Assembly (NCBI RefSeq): GCF_024256385.1
Contig: NZ_JAMLFW010000002.1
Location: 1,674,001-1,738,000 of the forward strand
Direction of reading: 5' to 3'
From: Anatilimnocola floriformis
GTDB lineage: Bacteria > Planctomycetota > Planctomycetia > Pirellulales > Pirellulaceae
DNA length: 64,000 nt
The position numbers and the translations under genes are program-made. Below the pieces are notes generated by a model, which saw nothing but the letters and a program-made list of their open reading frames with translations, had not been told where the DNA came from and did no database searches. This document shows, piece after piece, positions 51,623 through 60,407 of the stretch. Position 1 is the first letter of the stretch, and each line of letters starts with the position of its first letter.

Positions 51623-51961
51623 ATGAAGGGTCCTTTCGAGCGACTGAAATACGATCTGCGGCGGATTTGGGAATGTCCCAAATGCGGGGCCAAGGTCCGC
51701 ACCGACGGCGCCGCGACCACGCAGTTTTGCCGCTGCGGCAAGAACAACACCAATCCCGCCGTGCCGATGAAGCTCGTCGGCGATGGCCCGCGCCGACTTG
51801 TTCCCCTCGCCCCACGCCCTGCGGTTACGGCTGAACCGGCGTCGACGGAAGTGATTGCTGTCGCCGCTGCCACGGTCGAAATCACGACTACGACGATCGA
51901 GGTCACCACCGAATCGGCTCTACCGACTGCCCCGAAAACCGATACGGAGCCGTCAGCATGA
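51623..51961 (+). CDS. Zinc-ribbon protein with Thr/Ala/Pro-rich tail
   Basis: The 112-residue protein starts MKGPFERLKYDLRRIWECPK. The Cys residues of WECPKCGAKV and of QFCRCGKN form a zinc ribbon; the remaining two-thirds is a low-complexity TEVIAVAAATVEITTTTIEV tail. It overlaps the downstream carboxylesterase gene by an ATGA, so translation is coupled. Its role is unknown. Confidence 0.7.
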   Translation: MKGPFERLKYDLRRIWECPKCGAKVRTDGAATTQFCRCGKNNTNPAVPMKLVGDGPRRLVPLAPRPAVTAEPASTEVIAVAAATVEITTTTIEVTTESALPTAPKTDTEPSA

Positions 51962-52686
51962 TTGCCGAACCCGTGATGTATGGTGGGCTCGATTGCGTGG
52001 TGGTGCGCAGCGAAACACAAACGCCGCGATTGGCGATGGTGCTGTGCCACGGTTTCGGCGCGTCGGGCGAAGACTTGCTCGGTCTCGCCGAACCGCTGCT
52101 GGAACTGGTGGGCGAGCAAGCCGAAGAGATCGCCGTCATTTTTCCCGCCGCCGTCCTTGCGCTCGACGATCGGGGTTTGCCGGGTGGGCGCGCCTGGTGG
52201 TGGATCGATCTCGATCGCTTGCTGAATCAACCTACGCCCGAAGTTCAGCGCGCCTTTCGCACCGTTCGCCCAGCTGGCATGGCCGAAGCGACGCAAATGC
52301 TCTGCAAACTGGTCGGCGAAGTTCGCCAGCGGTGGAACTTGTCAGCCGATCAAATCGTCCTCGGCGGTTTTTCGCAAGGCTCGATGATCGCCACCGATGC
52401 CGCCATGACGTTGCCCGAGCCGCCGGCTGGCCTGGTGATCTATAGCGGCGCGCTGATCTGCGAAGCCGAATGGAAGGAGCGAGCCGCGCGACTCGTGAAT
52501 ACTAAGATCGTTCAATCGCACGGCCGGCGCGATCCGATTTTGGATCTATCGCAAGGCCAGGCGTTGCGCGACGTGCTGCTCGCGGCTGGCTGCCAGCCGA
52601 AGTATCTCGAGTTCAACGGCTTTCACGAAATCCATCCCGTCGCGATTCACGCGACGGTCGATCTGTTGAAGAGTTTGCTAGTGTAG
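51958..52686 (+). CDS. Phospholipase/carboxylesterase family alpha/beta hydrolase
   Basis: The 242-residue cytoplasmic protein has the family layout: MVLCHGFGASGEDLLGLAEPL (oxyanion region), LGGFSQGSMIATDAAM with nucleophile Ser139, Asp192 in RRDPILDLSQG and His223 in NGFHEIHP. The catalytic triad is intact. It resembles acyl-protein thioesterase/YpfH-like esterases that hydrolyse short or medium acyl esters. A palindromic element starts exactly at its stop codon. Confidence 0.9.
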   Translation: MIAEPVMYGGLDCVVVRSETQTPRLAMVLCHGFGASGEDLLGLAEPLLELVGEQAEEIAVIFPAAVLALDDRGLPGGRAWWWIDLDRLLNQPTPEVQRAFRTVRPAGMAEATQMLCKLVGEVRQRWNLSADQIVLGGFSQGSMIATDAAMTLPEPPAGLVIYSGALICEAEWKERAARLVNTKIVQSHGRRDPILDLSQGQALRDVLLAAGCQPKYLEFNGFHEIHPVAIHATVDLLKSLLV

Positions 52687-52734
52687 TCGTCACGCTCCGC
52701 GTGGCGAATCACCACGCGGCGCGTGTAGCTACAC
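52684..52734. repeat. Palindromic element, family D, starting at a stop codon
   Basis: The element starts with the TAG stop of the carboxylesterase and ends GCTACAC, one base from the stop codon of the convergent gene. CACGCTCCGCGTGG (52691-52704) pairs with CCACGCGGCGCGTG (52712-52725) with one mismatch. A related copy lies after rpmG at 24448-24500. Confidence 0.75.
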
Positions 52735-53082
52735 TTACTTCAGCTTCAGTGAATAATTCCGCGTCGCCAGCGGCCGGGTGCCAGAATCCGAATCGCCGAT
52801 GTAGAGCACATCTTTATCGGCAGCAACCGGTGGCGGCGCAGCGGCTTGAAACTGCGCTCGCTGAATCTGCTTGCGGATGTCGCGCACATCATAAAATAGC
52901 CCGCCCGACATCACCGCCAGCCAAACCAGCGATTGCGTCGGCATGTGCCACGAGAGCATCAGCAGAAACGGCACCGTGATCACGCCGATCCACGTCGCCG
53001 CGTAACCCCAGCCTTGCCACGTGATGGGTTTCAGCCCCCAGCCCACCGTCTTCGGCCGGAACCAATTCGGATCTCCAAACAT
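52735..53082 (-). CDS. Small membrane protein, unknown function
   Basis: The 115-residue protein begins MFGDPNWFRPKTVGWGLKPI. Two transmembrane helices follow (AATWIGVITVPFLLMLSW and SLVWLAVMSGGLFYDV), then a DIRKQIQRAQFQAA linker and a hydrophilic C-terminus. I do not recognise a family. The N-terminal WF...GWGL...W(Q)GW pattern is typical of short planctomycete membrane proteins. Confidence 0.7.
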   Translation of the reverse strand: MFGDPNWFRPKTVGWGLKPITWQGWGYAATWIGVITVPFLLMLSWHMPTQSLVWLAVMSGGLFYDVRDIRKQIQRAQFQAAAPPPVAADKDVLYIGDSDSGTRPLATRNYSLKLK

Positions 53083-53242
53083 GCCTCTGCTCCTATCGCT
53101 GCGGACGGCTCTCTGAGGGCACGTCCGATTTCATAGCCAACTCTGTCCCTCAAAGCCTTTATTCGCGTGCGGCGGGTGGATCTTGGCGGGAGTGGCGGAA
53201 ATTTTTGGCATCCATCAGAACTGCAGAGACAGCTGCTATTAG

Positions 53243-53506
53243 TTAGGGCATCGGCTTAGGTTGGGAGAGGAATTCCGAAATGTCATCCCACGCCTGCGGC
53301 CGCACTTTCCGGTCGATCTTTTCTAGCGGCCAGAAAATTCGGCTGCAGACCGCGCTGGCCACGCGATAGTTGCCGCGATTAGCCGACCTAGTGAGCGTCA
53401 CGAAAGCACTTGGCACGACCAGCGTCAAATAGCTCCCCACATACACGATCGGCAGGAGCAGCAGAGCGATAGCGACGATCAGGGGTGAGTAGGATTCGCG
53501 TTTCAT
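53243..53506 (-). CDS. Small single-pass membrane protein, unknown function
   Basis: The 87-residue product has one N-terminal transmembrane segment (IVAIALLLLPIVYVGSYLTLVV) and a basic, probably cytoplasmic tail (RIFWPLEKIDRKVRPQAWDD). The start is ATG 53506. Similar short proteins with a WPLEKIDRK-type tail occur in this phylum to my recollection. The function is unknown. Confidence 0.62.
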   Translation of the reverse strand: MKRESYSPLIVAIALLLLPIVYVGSYLTLVVPSAFVTLTRSANRGNYRVASAVCSRIFWPLEKIDRKVRPQAWDDISEFLSQPKPMP

Positions 53507-53672
53507 AGCTCAAATGTGCCCGGGTAACGCAAATTAGTGTGCATAAATTACCCCATTTGATGGGCATGTACATCGTTTTTGGAGATTTCTGTACGAAAAC
53601 CGGCGTCCGACCGCACTATTACCCTTAGACAAACGATCACAGCCCGAATCGACCGCCTGAGGCTCGACCACC

Positions 53673-55991
53673 ATGCGACTCACATTAGCTACCCTGCTGG
53701 CCTATCTCGACAACGTGTTGGAACCCGCCGATGCCCAGGTCTTGCACGAGAAGATCGAGAAGAGCGACTTCGCCTCGGGCTTGGTGATGCGGATCCGCAG
53801 CATCAGCCGCAAGTTGCGGATGGGCGCGCCGAAGGTCGAGGGGAAGGGTCTCGGTCGCGACGCCAACTCGGTCGCCGAGTATCTCGATGGTTCGCTCGCC
53901 CCCGAACGGCTCGGTGAGTTTGAACGGCTGTGCTTGGAATCGGACGTGCAACTGGCCGAGGTTGCCTCCTGCCATCAAGTGCTGGCCATGGTGCTGAACA
54001 AGCCCGCCGAAGTGCCGGCCGCGATCCGCGAAAAAATCTACGCCCTCGCCAGCGCAGCCGAAGCAGCCCGCCTCGCCGCGCCGAACCGCATCGACGGCGC
54101 CCATGCCTCGAATGGCACCGACGTGCTGGCGACAACGGCGGGGACCGGCGCTCCGCCGCTGCCCCCCAAGCCATCGACTGCGTCGACCTCGGCTTCGATG
54201 CTTGCTGTTCCCAGCGACAACGGCAAGGCAGCAGCGCCCGAGCCCGTCGCGCCGCCCATGCCCAAGGAGCTCGAGGTTCCCGATTATCTGCGGGCCAGTC
54301 GAGGTTCTTCGACCTGGATTCGTTGGGCAGCCATTGCCGCGATCTTTCTGTTGGCGATTGCCGTGCTGCGAGCGATGGGGCCATTCGATAAGACGCATCC
54401 TATCGCGAAGATGATGGGTATGGGGCCCGAAGTCGCCGTCGCGCCGGTGAATCCCACTCCAGTTCCGAATCCAAATCCAAATCCAAATCCAGTCGTTCCC
54501 GCGACGATTCCCGGACCGCCGAAGCCGGTCCCCATGCCGAATCCAATGGACGTGCGGCCGGTTCCTGGCGAGACGCTCACGCCTGGGTTGCCGCCGGTGC
54601 CACCGGTCACACCCATGCCGCCCGAATTGCCGTCGAATCCAATTCCGCCCGAGCCGATGCCGCGGCCTGAAGTACCGCCGCTGCCGGTTCCCGTGCCAGG
54701 ATCGATCCCCGGCGATGACCCGGTTGCACTCAAGCCCGTCGACCCGGTGAAGCCCACCGACAAGCCGCCGTTGCCCGTGCCGCCGCCGCCGGTCATTCCC
54801 GCCAATCCTTCGGAAATGGTCGACGTCGGCCGCTTCACTTCCGATGAGCAAGTCCTCGCTCGGCTGGCCGTCGATCCCAAGAACAACATGACCCTCTGGT
54901 ATCGCCTGGCCCCGCGCTCGCTCCTCAATGCGGGCGAACGACTGGTGGTGTTGCCGACTTATCGTCCGCAGCTCACGCTCGCTTCGGGCGTGCAGGCGAC
55001 CTTTGCCGGCGAGTCGGCGTTTCGCGTCGAGAAGCCTGCCAAGGCTGGTAACGCTCGCATGACCGTCGAGTATGGCCGCTTTGTGCTGACCTCGGTCGGC
55101 GCGATGGGTGGCCATGTCGAACTCGATTTGAACGGCATCACCGGCGTGGTTTCGCTCGCCGATGCCGATGCTGCGATCGCCGTCGAAGTGCGTCGCTTTC
55201 TGCCGCCAGGTGTTGCTGCCGAAAAGCCCGATGCCCCGCTGATTCGCGTCGTCGATCTGTTTGCCACCGGCGGCCGCGTGATGTGGAAGCCCAGCGAAGG
55301 ACCTGCCATCGAAATTCCCGCGATGCACGTGACCACTTACATTGCCGAAGAATTTCCGCGCAACGCCGGCCCGTTCGAGCCGCCGGCCTGGACCGACGCC
55401 AAGAGCATGTCGGATATCGAACGTCGCGCCTCGCTCTCGATGGAAGCCGATCTGCGACTTGATTCGCCGCTCGATATTTCGCTCAATGAACAAGCCGCGG
55501 GGCGTCTGGTGGAAGTGCGTTCGCTGGCCGCCCGCTCGCTCGCCGCCCTCGATGAATACGCAGCCATCCTCGCCGAGCTGAACGACACCCGGCAGTATTC
55601 GTACTGGGCCGGTGACATCGATTCGCTCCGCCAGGCCATTTCGCGCAGCCCCGCCTCGGCCGGCAAAGTTTTGGCCACGCTCCAAAATCAACGGCCTCAA
55701 AATGCTCGGTTGATTTACGACATGCTGCTCGGCGCCAGCGACGAACAACTGGTCGGCGGTGTGGCGAGCATCATGGTGAAGAGCCTCGAGAGTAACGAAG
55801 TGGACGTGCGCGTGGTCGCGCTCGATACGCTCCGCCGCACCACGGGCCTCATGCTGATGTATCGGCCGGAAAAGCCCCTCGCTTCGAACACCACCTCGAT
55901 TCAGAAGTGGAAAGAGAAGCTCAAGGACAACCTGATCATCAACCGCGTCGCCCCCACGCCGCAGAATGAATTCAAGGCATCGCCGAAGTAG
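53673..55991 (+). CDS. Membrane protein with anti-sigma-like N-terminus, Pro-rich linker and FecR-like domain
   Basis: The 772-residue protein has a helical N-terminus (LATLLAYLDNVLEPADAQVLHEKI and SVAEYLDGSLAPERLGEFERLCL) resembling anti-sigma/ASD helices. An Ala-rich segment and one transmembrane helix follow (WIRWAAIAAIFLLAIAVLRAMG near 209-230). A 120-residue Pro-rich stretch (NPTPVPNPNPNPNPVVP, VPPVTPMPPELPSNPIPPEP) leads to an exported beta-rich region with LTLASGVQATFAGESAFRVEK and GRFVLTSVGAMGGHVELDLNG, similar in layout to FecR. No ECF sigma gene is adjacent. Confidence 0.7.
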   Translation: MRLTLATLLAYLDNVLEPADAQVLHEKIEKSDFASGLVMRIRSISRKLRMGAPKVEGKGLGRDANSVAEYLDGSLAPERLGEFERLCLESDVQLAEVASCHQVLAMVLNKPAEVPAAIREKIYALASAAEAARLAAPNRIDGAHASNGTDVLATTAGTGAPPLPPKPSTASTSASMLAVPSDNGKAAAPEPVAPPMPKELEVPDYLRASRGSSTWIRWAAIAAIFLLAIAVLRAMGPFDKTHPIAKMMGMGPEVAVAPVNPTPVPNPNPNPNPVVPATIPGPPKPVPMPNPMDVRPVPGETLTPGLPPVPPVTPMPPELPSNPIPPEPMPRPEVPPLPVPVPGSIPGDDPVALKPVDPVKPTDKPPLPVPPPPVIPANPSEMVDVGRFTSDEQVLARLAVDPKNNMTLWYRLAPRSLLNAGERLVVLPTYRPQLTLASGVQATFAGESAFRVEKPAKAGNARMTVEYGRFVLTSVGAMGGHVELDLNGITGVVSLADADAAIAVEVRRFLPPGVAAEKPDAPLIRVVDLFATGGRVMWKPSEGPAIEIPAMHVTTYIAEEFPRNAGPFEPPAWTDAKSMSDIERRASLSMEADLRLDSPLDISLNEQAAGRLVEVRSLAARSLAALDEYAAILAELNDTRQYSYWAGDIDSLRQAISRSPASAGKVLATLQNQRPQNARLIYDMLLGASDEQLVGGVASIMVKSLESNEVDVRVVALDTLRRTTGLMLMYRPEKPLASNTTSIQKWKEKLKDNLIINRVAPTPQNEFKASPK

Positions 55992-55992
55992 C

Positions 55993-58900
55993 CTACAACT
56001 CTCCGGTTCGATCGCCGGCCGCGGCATCGAGCACGGAATCTTTTTGCACCACGGCAGCGTAGAACCAATCGTTGCCGGCGCCAGCGAACAGGCTGTCGGC
56101 GATCGAGTCGGTGAGGAAATCTGTGTTCACGGTGCCGAGTTGCGTCGGCATCGCTTGCGGCGCGGCTAGCCAGGCCGCGAGCGCCGCTGAGAGTGCATCG
56201 AGCACGCTTTGGCTTTCGGCCGACCAGGGCTTCGCGCCGACATTCGCCGCGGTGAAGGCCGGCAGGAAGTTATCGGGAGCCAATCGCAATTGCCCGCCGA
56301 TCAGCAGGTCGTTGCCGACATCTCCCATGATCGAGTCCCGCCCGCCGCCGCCGATCAACAAATCGCTGCCGCCATAGCCGTAGACGTTGTCATCCCCTGC
56401 GCCGCCGACTAGCAGATCGGCTGCGCTGCCGCCGTAGAGCGTGTCGTTGCCATCGTTGCCATAGAACTCGACCGGGATCGGCAGGTTGAGGGCCATGATC
56501 GTATCGTTGCCCGCCTGGCCGAAAGCGACGACCTTAGCGACGTTCGTGAACGGGCCATAGCTCGCGCTGTTGATCCGCACCGTGACCTTGCCGGCGGAAT
56601 CGCTACCGACGGAAATCTGATCGCCCGCTGGCGTGCCCGCGATCGTGAGCGTGCGCGTGGTTGCGTCGTAAACCACCGGCTGATTGACCGGCGTGGGATT
56701 GCTCGGCGGCGGATTCGTCGGCGGTGGGTTGGTAGGAGGAGGACTGGTCGGTGGTGGATCGACAACCGGTGGTGCACCGAGCGTGAAGGTCTTCGTCGCG
56801 CTGGAGCCCGCATTCGGCGCCGCTGGCAAAGCAATGCTAAGTTTCGTCACTTTCGTCGTGGCATTCCACGTCGCGCCGCTGCCGGTCACCTGGCGATTGA
56901 TCTCGACCACGATCGGCGTGGTTAACTGCCGCGGATCCGCCGCCGTGATCGTCAGTTGATCGCCGTTCTGTTTGATGATCAGATTGCAAGGCTGCGTGAC
57001 GGTGATCTTGGTCGTGGCATCGAGATAAAGCGAGCCCGCCGCAAAGAACGAAGCCTGTGTTTGGTTCAAACCGTTGTGCCGAACCGCTTGCAGATTCGCC
57101 GTGTTGCTAAGAACGGTGAACGGCAAGTTGTTGGTGTAGGCCTCGACTTCATCGGCCGACTTATCGGGAACCATCGCATACGCATAGGTGGCGTTTTGCA
57201 CTTTCGTCCCGTGATCGATGACCGCGCTGAAAACCGGCAGCGACACGCCATCGCCAGTTTGCGTCGCGGCTTGCACGGTCAGCTTGCTCGAGCTGTCGAG
57301 ATTGACATAGCCCATGTGGTCTTGCTCGATCCAGCTTTTGCCTTGCAACGTCGCCGAACCACCCAAGCCGAATGTCCGCCGGCCCGCCGCATCGGAAACG
57401 GTGACATCGCCGTCGAGCAGCACCTGATTCAGCGTGGTGAACACCGGAGACTTCGCAGCCGCATCGTCGATATCGGCGCCGAGGGCGATGATCTCGTCAT
57501 CGAAGAAGAACCACGATTTGCGGGCCGTCAGCGTCACCCCCGTGCGCTTGTAATCCATCATGGCCACGCCGTACTGACCGTCCGACGCGCTGCCGACCAG
57601 GTTGCTCGAGCCCGAGCTGTTCGTGCCGCCGCCAAAGGCGTCGTAATTCGGAATCACGCCGTTGTGCTGAATCGTCGTGCCCGGCAACTCCTGCCAATCC
57701 CACGCCGGAAAAATCTCTTGCTCGCCCAACTCGCCATATTCATCACCATCCTGGAGCAGCATCAGCATGCCGTCTCCTTCGAAGTATCCCTTCTTGTTTT
57801 CACCGGCGGCGGTTTCGGGGCGCAGGCTGCGAGTCGAAATCATCTTCAGCGTGGCCGTGATGTCCTCTCGGCTGTGCAGCAGCCCATCGGTCACCCACAA
57901 ACTCTTATCGCCGGCGAGAAAATTCGTGTCGTTCACGCCATGCTCGTAGCGATCGACAGCGGCCATCAACTCGGGCATTCGGCGGCCGAGCTTGAGCAAA
58001 TCGACCGTGGCGTCGTACACCTGCTGCGCCCGGAGTTGCGTTGAACTGTCGCGCGTCACCGAACGCCCCATGGCTGCCACATCCATGTTGTCGCCGCGCG
58101 TGAGGTACTGCAGATGATCGAGCACAAACCGCAGCTCGGCATCGATCGAAGCCGAAGTAAAAGCAAACTCGGTGCCTTGCGTCCAACGCATCAACCGATC
58201 GACGTCGACGGCGAAGTTCGTTCCATAACTGCCGCTGGCAAAGTTCCACTTCGAGCCGCTGCCATGTTGCAGGAACGACTGATCGCGCCCGATCCCTTCG
58301 CCCGACATGCCAACGACTTCGCTCGACAGCGCACTTACCACAGTCTGTACGCGACTCGCGTTGTTGGTGAGAATGCCTTGGATCAGCGCGGGCGGCCCTT
58401 GCGAAGCCATGTTCGCGCCGGTGAGATTCGTCCACGATTGGCCGAAATACTTGGTCAGCACGGTATTGATGGTCGTCGTGCTCAGCTCGCTGTGAAACAA
58501 AATGAGCGGCGTCGCCAATACTTGCGGCGTGCCGATTTGCTTGTGCCACCAATTGGGCGCGGTCATCGGGCCGAGCGAACCCGCCGTGTAGGTCCACGCG
58601 GCCATCACTTTGGCCTTCAGCGCCGCGTCGTGGTGATACGGATTGCTGGCATCGTTCCACTTATAGGCGATCTCGAGCGCTTCGATACGAGCCGCGTGCG
58701 TGCGAAACTGCACGGCGCCGGCATCGGTCGACATGACATAGCTCAAGTCGCTGAACTTGCCATTCGCGCCGAGCAGCGACAGATCGGTCGAGATCTCGGG
58801 CATGACCCGCGGCGCTTGCTCCATCAGCTCGGCGATGATTTGCGTTTCAACTTGCGCAATCGTCGGCGTGGCGCGAATCTCGAGCGTTTCGAATTGCAGC

Positions 58901-59061
58901 CCGCGCGGAGTGAGCTTTGACGCCGCAGGTTTTAACGACTCGGGCTTTGCCGACGCAGGTCTTAACGACGAAGAAATCGAACGGCCCGGCAGAGGCAGTG
59001 ACATGGAGCGACTCAAGATAGCGGCGCGGAATGAGTCCGTCCGTGAGTCAGAAGTCGCCAC
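55993..59061 (-). CDS. Secreted polysaccharide lyase family 8 protein with RTX calcium-binding repeats
   Basis: The 1022-residue protein (start GTG 59061; ATG 59004 at residue 20 is a good alternative) has LQFETLEIRATPT, like the LE-R motif near the N-terminus of planctomycete exported proteins. Residues 75-350 form the alpha/alpha toroid of PL8, with NWWHKQIGTPQ (170-180), TGAN with candidate catalytic Asn218, QSFLQHGSG with His267, and GSYG with Tyr280. Residues 410-780 hold the beta-sandwich region (WFFFDDEIIALGADID). A Pro-rich linker leads to RTX repeats (GNDGNDTLYGG and GGAGDDNVYGYGG types). The likely substrate is an acidic polysaccharide such as chondroitin, hyaluronan or xanthan. Confidence 0.85.
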   Translation of the reverse strand: MATSDSRTDSFRAAILSRSMSLPLPGRSISSSLRPASAKPESLKPAASKLTPRGLQFETLEIRATPTIAQVETQIIAELMEQAPRVMPEISTDLSLLGANGKFSDLSYVMSTDAGAVQFRTHAARIEALEIAYKWNDASNPYHHDAALKAKVMAAWTYTAGSLGPMTAPNWWHKQIGTPQVLATPLILFHSELSTTTINTVLTKYFGQSWTNLTGANMASQGPPALIQGILTNNASRVQTVVSALSSEVVGMSGEGIGRDQSFLQHGSGSKWNFASGSYGTNFAVDVDRLMRWTQGTEFAFTSASIDAELRFVLDHLQYLTRGDNMDVAAMGRSVTRDSSTQLRAQQVYDATVDLLKLGRRMPELMAAVDRYEHGVNDTNFLAGDKSLWVTDGLLHSREDITATLKMISTRSLRPETAAGENKKGYFEGDGMLMLLQDGDEYGELGEQEIFPAWDWQELPGTTIQHNGVIPNYDAFGGGTNSSGSSNLVGSASDGQYGVAMMDYKRTGVTLTARKSWFFFDDEIIALGADIDDAAAKSPVFTTLNQVLLDGDVTVSDAAGRRTFGLGGSATLQGKSWIEQDHMGYVNLDSSSKLTVQAATQTGDGVSLPVFSAVIDHGTKVQNATYAYAMVPDKSADEVEAYTNNLPFTVLSNTANLQAVRHNGLNQTQASFFAAGSLYLDATTKITVTQPCNLIIKQNGDQLTITAADPRQLTTPIVVEINRQVTGSGATWNATTKVTKLSIALPAAPNAGSSATKTFTLGAPPVVDPPPTSPPPTNPPPTNPPPSNPTPVNQPVVYDATTRTLTIAGTPAGDQISVGSDSAGKVTVRINSASYGPFTNVAKVVAFGQAGNDTIMALNLPIPVEFYGNDGNDTLYGGSAADLLVGGAGDDNVYGYGGSDLLIGGGGRDSIMGDVGNDLLIGGQLRLAPDNFLPAFTAANVGAKPWSAESQSVLDALSAALAAWLAAPQAMPTQLGTVNTDFLTDSIADSLFAGAGNDWFYAAVVQKDSVLDAAAGDRTGEL

Positions 59062-59359
59062 TCCTCGCTGGCGAGTTTCTCAGTCTAATTACGCGTCCAA
59101 GCGAGGCTAATGAAAGTTGACATTTTGGCCGTCAAACGTTGCGCATTCGTCATTTTCAGGCCGAATTGTCGCCGAATATTCCATATTCGGTGGTGGCGGT
59201 CACACGCCAAGAACCGCTGGAATGAGCGCCAGCGACATTCCAGCAAGTTCGGTGAGTTCAGCCAACCAGAAATCTGACAACCCGCGCCGTCACCTCGCGC
59301 CGGATCCAGAGTATCCGGCGACAAAGTCACGTAGCAGCAATTCCCAAGTGCACCGTCAG
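59062..59359. other. Intergenic region holding a family F element
   Basis: The 298 bp lie between the NTF2-like stop and the lyase start, both on the minus strand. Apart from the family F hairpin at 59216 nothing is recognised. A GAGGAG lies directly against the GTG 59061 codon and is too close to serve it. Confidence 0.4.
59216..59257. repeat. Structured palindromic element, family F (second copy)
   Basis: GCTGGAATG pairs perfectly with CATTCCAGC around the loop AGCGCCAGCGA (59225-59235), followed by AAGTTCGGTGAGT. The loop is identical to that at 26477-26487, but four of eight aligned stem positions differ, each with a matching change on the other side. The outer stem of the first copy is not evident here. 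Confidence 0.7.
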
Positions 59360-59752
59360 TCAGTTGTTGGTCGAACGGTGGAAGTGAACATGCTTCCAAG
59401 CGCCATTGATCTTTTGCCAGACGCGCGTTTCTTCGACCTTGGAAGTCTGCGGGCTGCCGGTTGCATCGAGCGACTGATTCAGGCGGACGTAGCACAGCAC
59501 CGCGCCGCTGTCGCCGAGCAGGCGGACGTGCGGCTGGGTCATGGTCACGACCTTGGCTGGCTTTTGCGGAGTGCCGGGTTGATCAAAGTAGTACTTGTGA
59601 AATGGCATGCCGGCCACGAGTTGGCCGCGGGCTTCGGCTTCAAAGCAGGTGATCGACGGATCGCAGAGCGATTCATACGTGGCCCAGTCGCCGCTGACGA
59701 TGGCGGTGAGAAGCTTTTGATTGAGGGCGAGAAGTTCTTCGGTAGCCGACAT
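59360..59752 (-). CDS. NTF2-like / CaMKII-association-domain protein
   Basis: ATG 59752 starts at MSATEELLALNQKLLTAIVSGDWATYESLCDPSITCFEAEARGQLVAGMPFHKYYFD; six upstream codons are extra. The 130-residue cone-like fold ends with SKVEETRVWQKINGAWKHVHFHRS. These are the features of the CaMKII-association (SnoaL-related) family, often annotated as SgcJ/EcaC oxidoreductase-like. It is 18 bp downstream of folA and probably co-transcribed. The role is unknown. Confidence 0.85.
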   Translation of the reverse strand: MSATEELLALNQKLLTAIVSGDWATYESLCDPSITCFEAEARGQLVAGMPFHKYYFDQPGTPQKPAKVVTMTQPHVRLLGDSGAVLCYVRLNQSLDATGSPQTSKVEETRVWQKINGAWKHVHFHRSTNN

Positions 59753-59770
59753 GATCTGAATCCTGCGCAA

Positions 59771-60316
59771 TTATTTGGAAAGGCGATCGTAAATCGCAAA
59801 CGTCGTATCGTACTGATTGCGGCCGTCGGCTGGGTAGCGGGTCTCTTCTTTCAATTTCCATTGCGACCAATCGACCGCGGGAAAATGGGTATCTCCGGCC
59901 GGCTCCGCTTCCACCCAGGTCCAATACAGCCGATCGGCCCGCGGCAGCGTGGTCGCATAAATCTCGCCGCCGCCGACGACGAACAGCTCGGCTGTGTCGC
60001 GGGCAAGTTGGGTCGCGGACGAAATGTCGCGCACATAAACCACTTCGCCGGGCTGATCAGCAGCAACCCGCGGCAACTGCGCCGGTGGATCGGCTGCGTT
60101 GCGAGAAAGGACCAAACTCACTCGCCCGGGTAGCGGTTTGCCGAGAGCGGCGACGATCGACTCGTGTGTCTTCCGCCCCATCAGCACCGACCGCCCGAGC
60201 GTCAGTTGCTTGAATCGCTTCAAATCGCTGCTCAACCGCCACGGCAGTTCGCCGCGCAGGCCAATCACGCCATTGCGAGCGACGGCGACGAGTAGCGAAA
60301 GGCGGAGGTTGGACAT
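59771..60316 (-). CDS. folA: Dihydrofolate reductase
   Basis: The 181-residue protein has the DHFR landmarks: LLVAVARNGVIGLRGELPW (substrate loop with the PW pair), LSSDLKRFKQLTLGRSVLMGRKTHESI (NADPH-binding region), LPGRVSLVLSRNA and ELFVVGGGEIYATTLPRADRLYWTWV, which holds the GG dinucleotide loop. It reduces dihydrofolate with NADPH. Length is normal. No thyA is adjacent; the NTF2-like gene follows directly. Confidence 0.93.
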   Translation of the reverse strand: MSNLRLSLLVAVARNGVIGLRGELPWRLSSDLKRFKQLTLGRSVLMGRKTHESIVAALGKPLPGRVSLVLSRNAADPPAQLPRVAADQPGEVVYVRDISSATQLARDTAELFVVGGGEIYATTLPRADRLYWTWVEAEPAGDTHFPAVDWSQWKLKEETRYPADGRNQYDTTFAIYDRLSK

Positions 60317-60407
60317 CGGGGACTCAATTTCAGGAGGAAGTCTTTCGTTGGTGATACAATCAAGCCCGCAAATCGTCGAGCCCCTGCACTCTGCGAGCGA
60401 GATTTCG

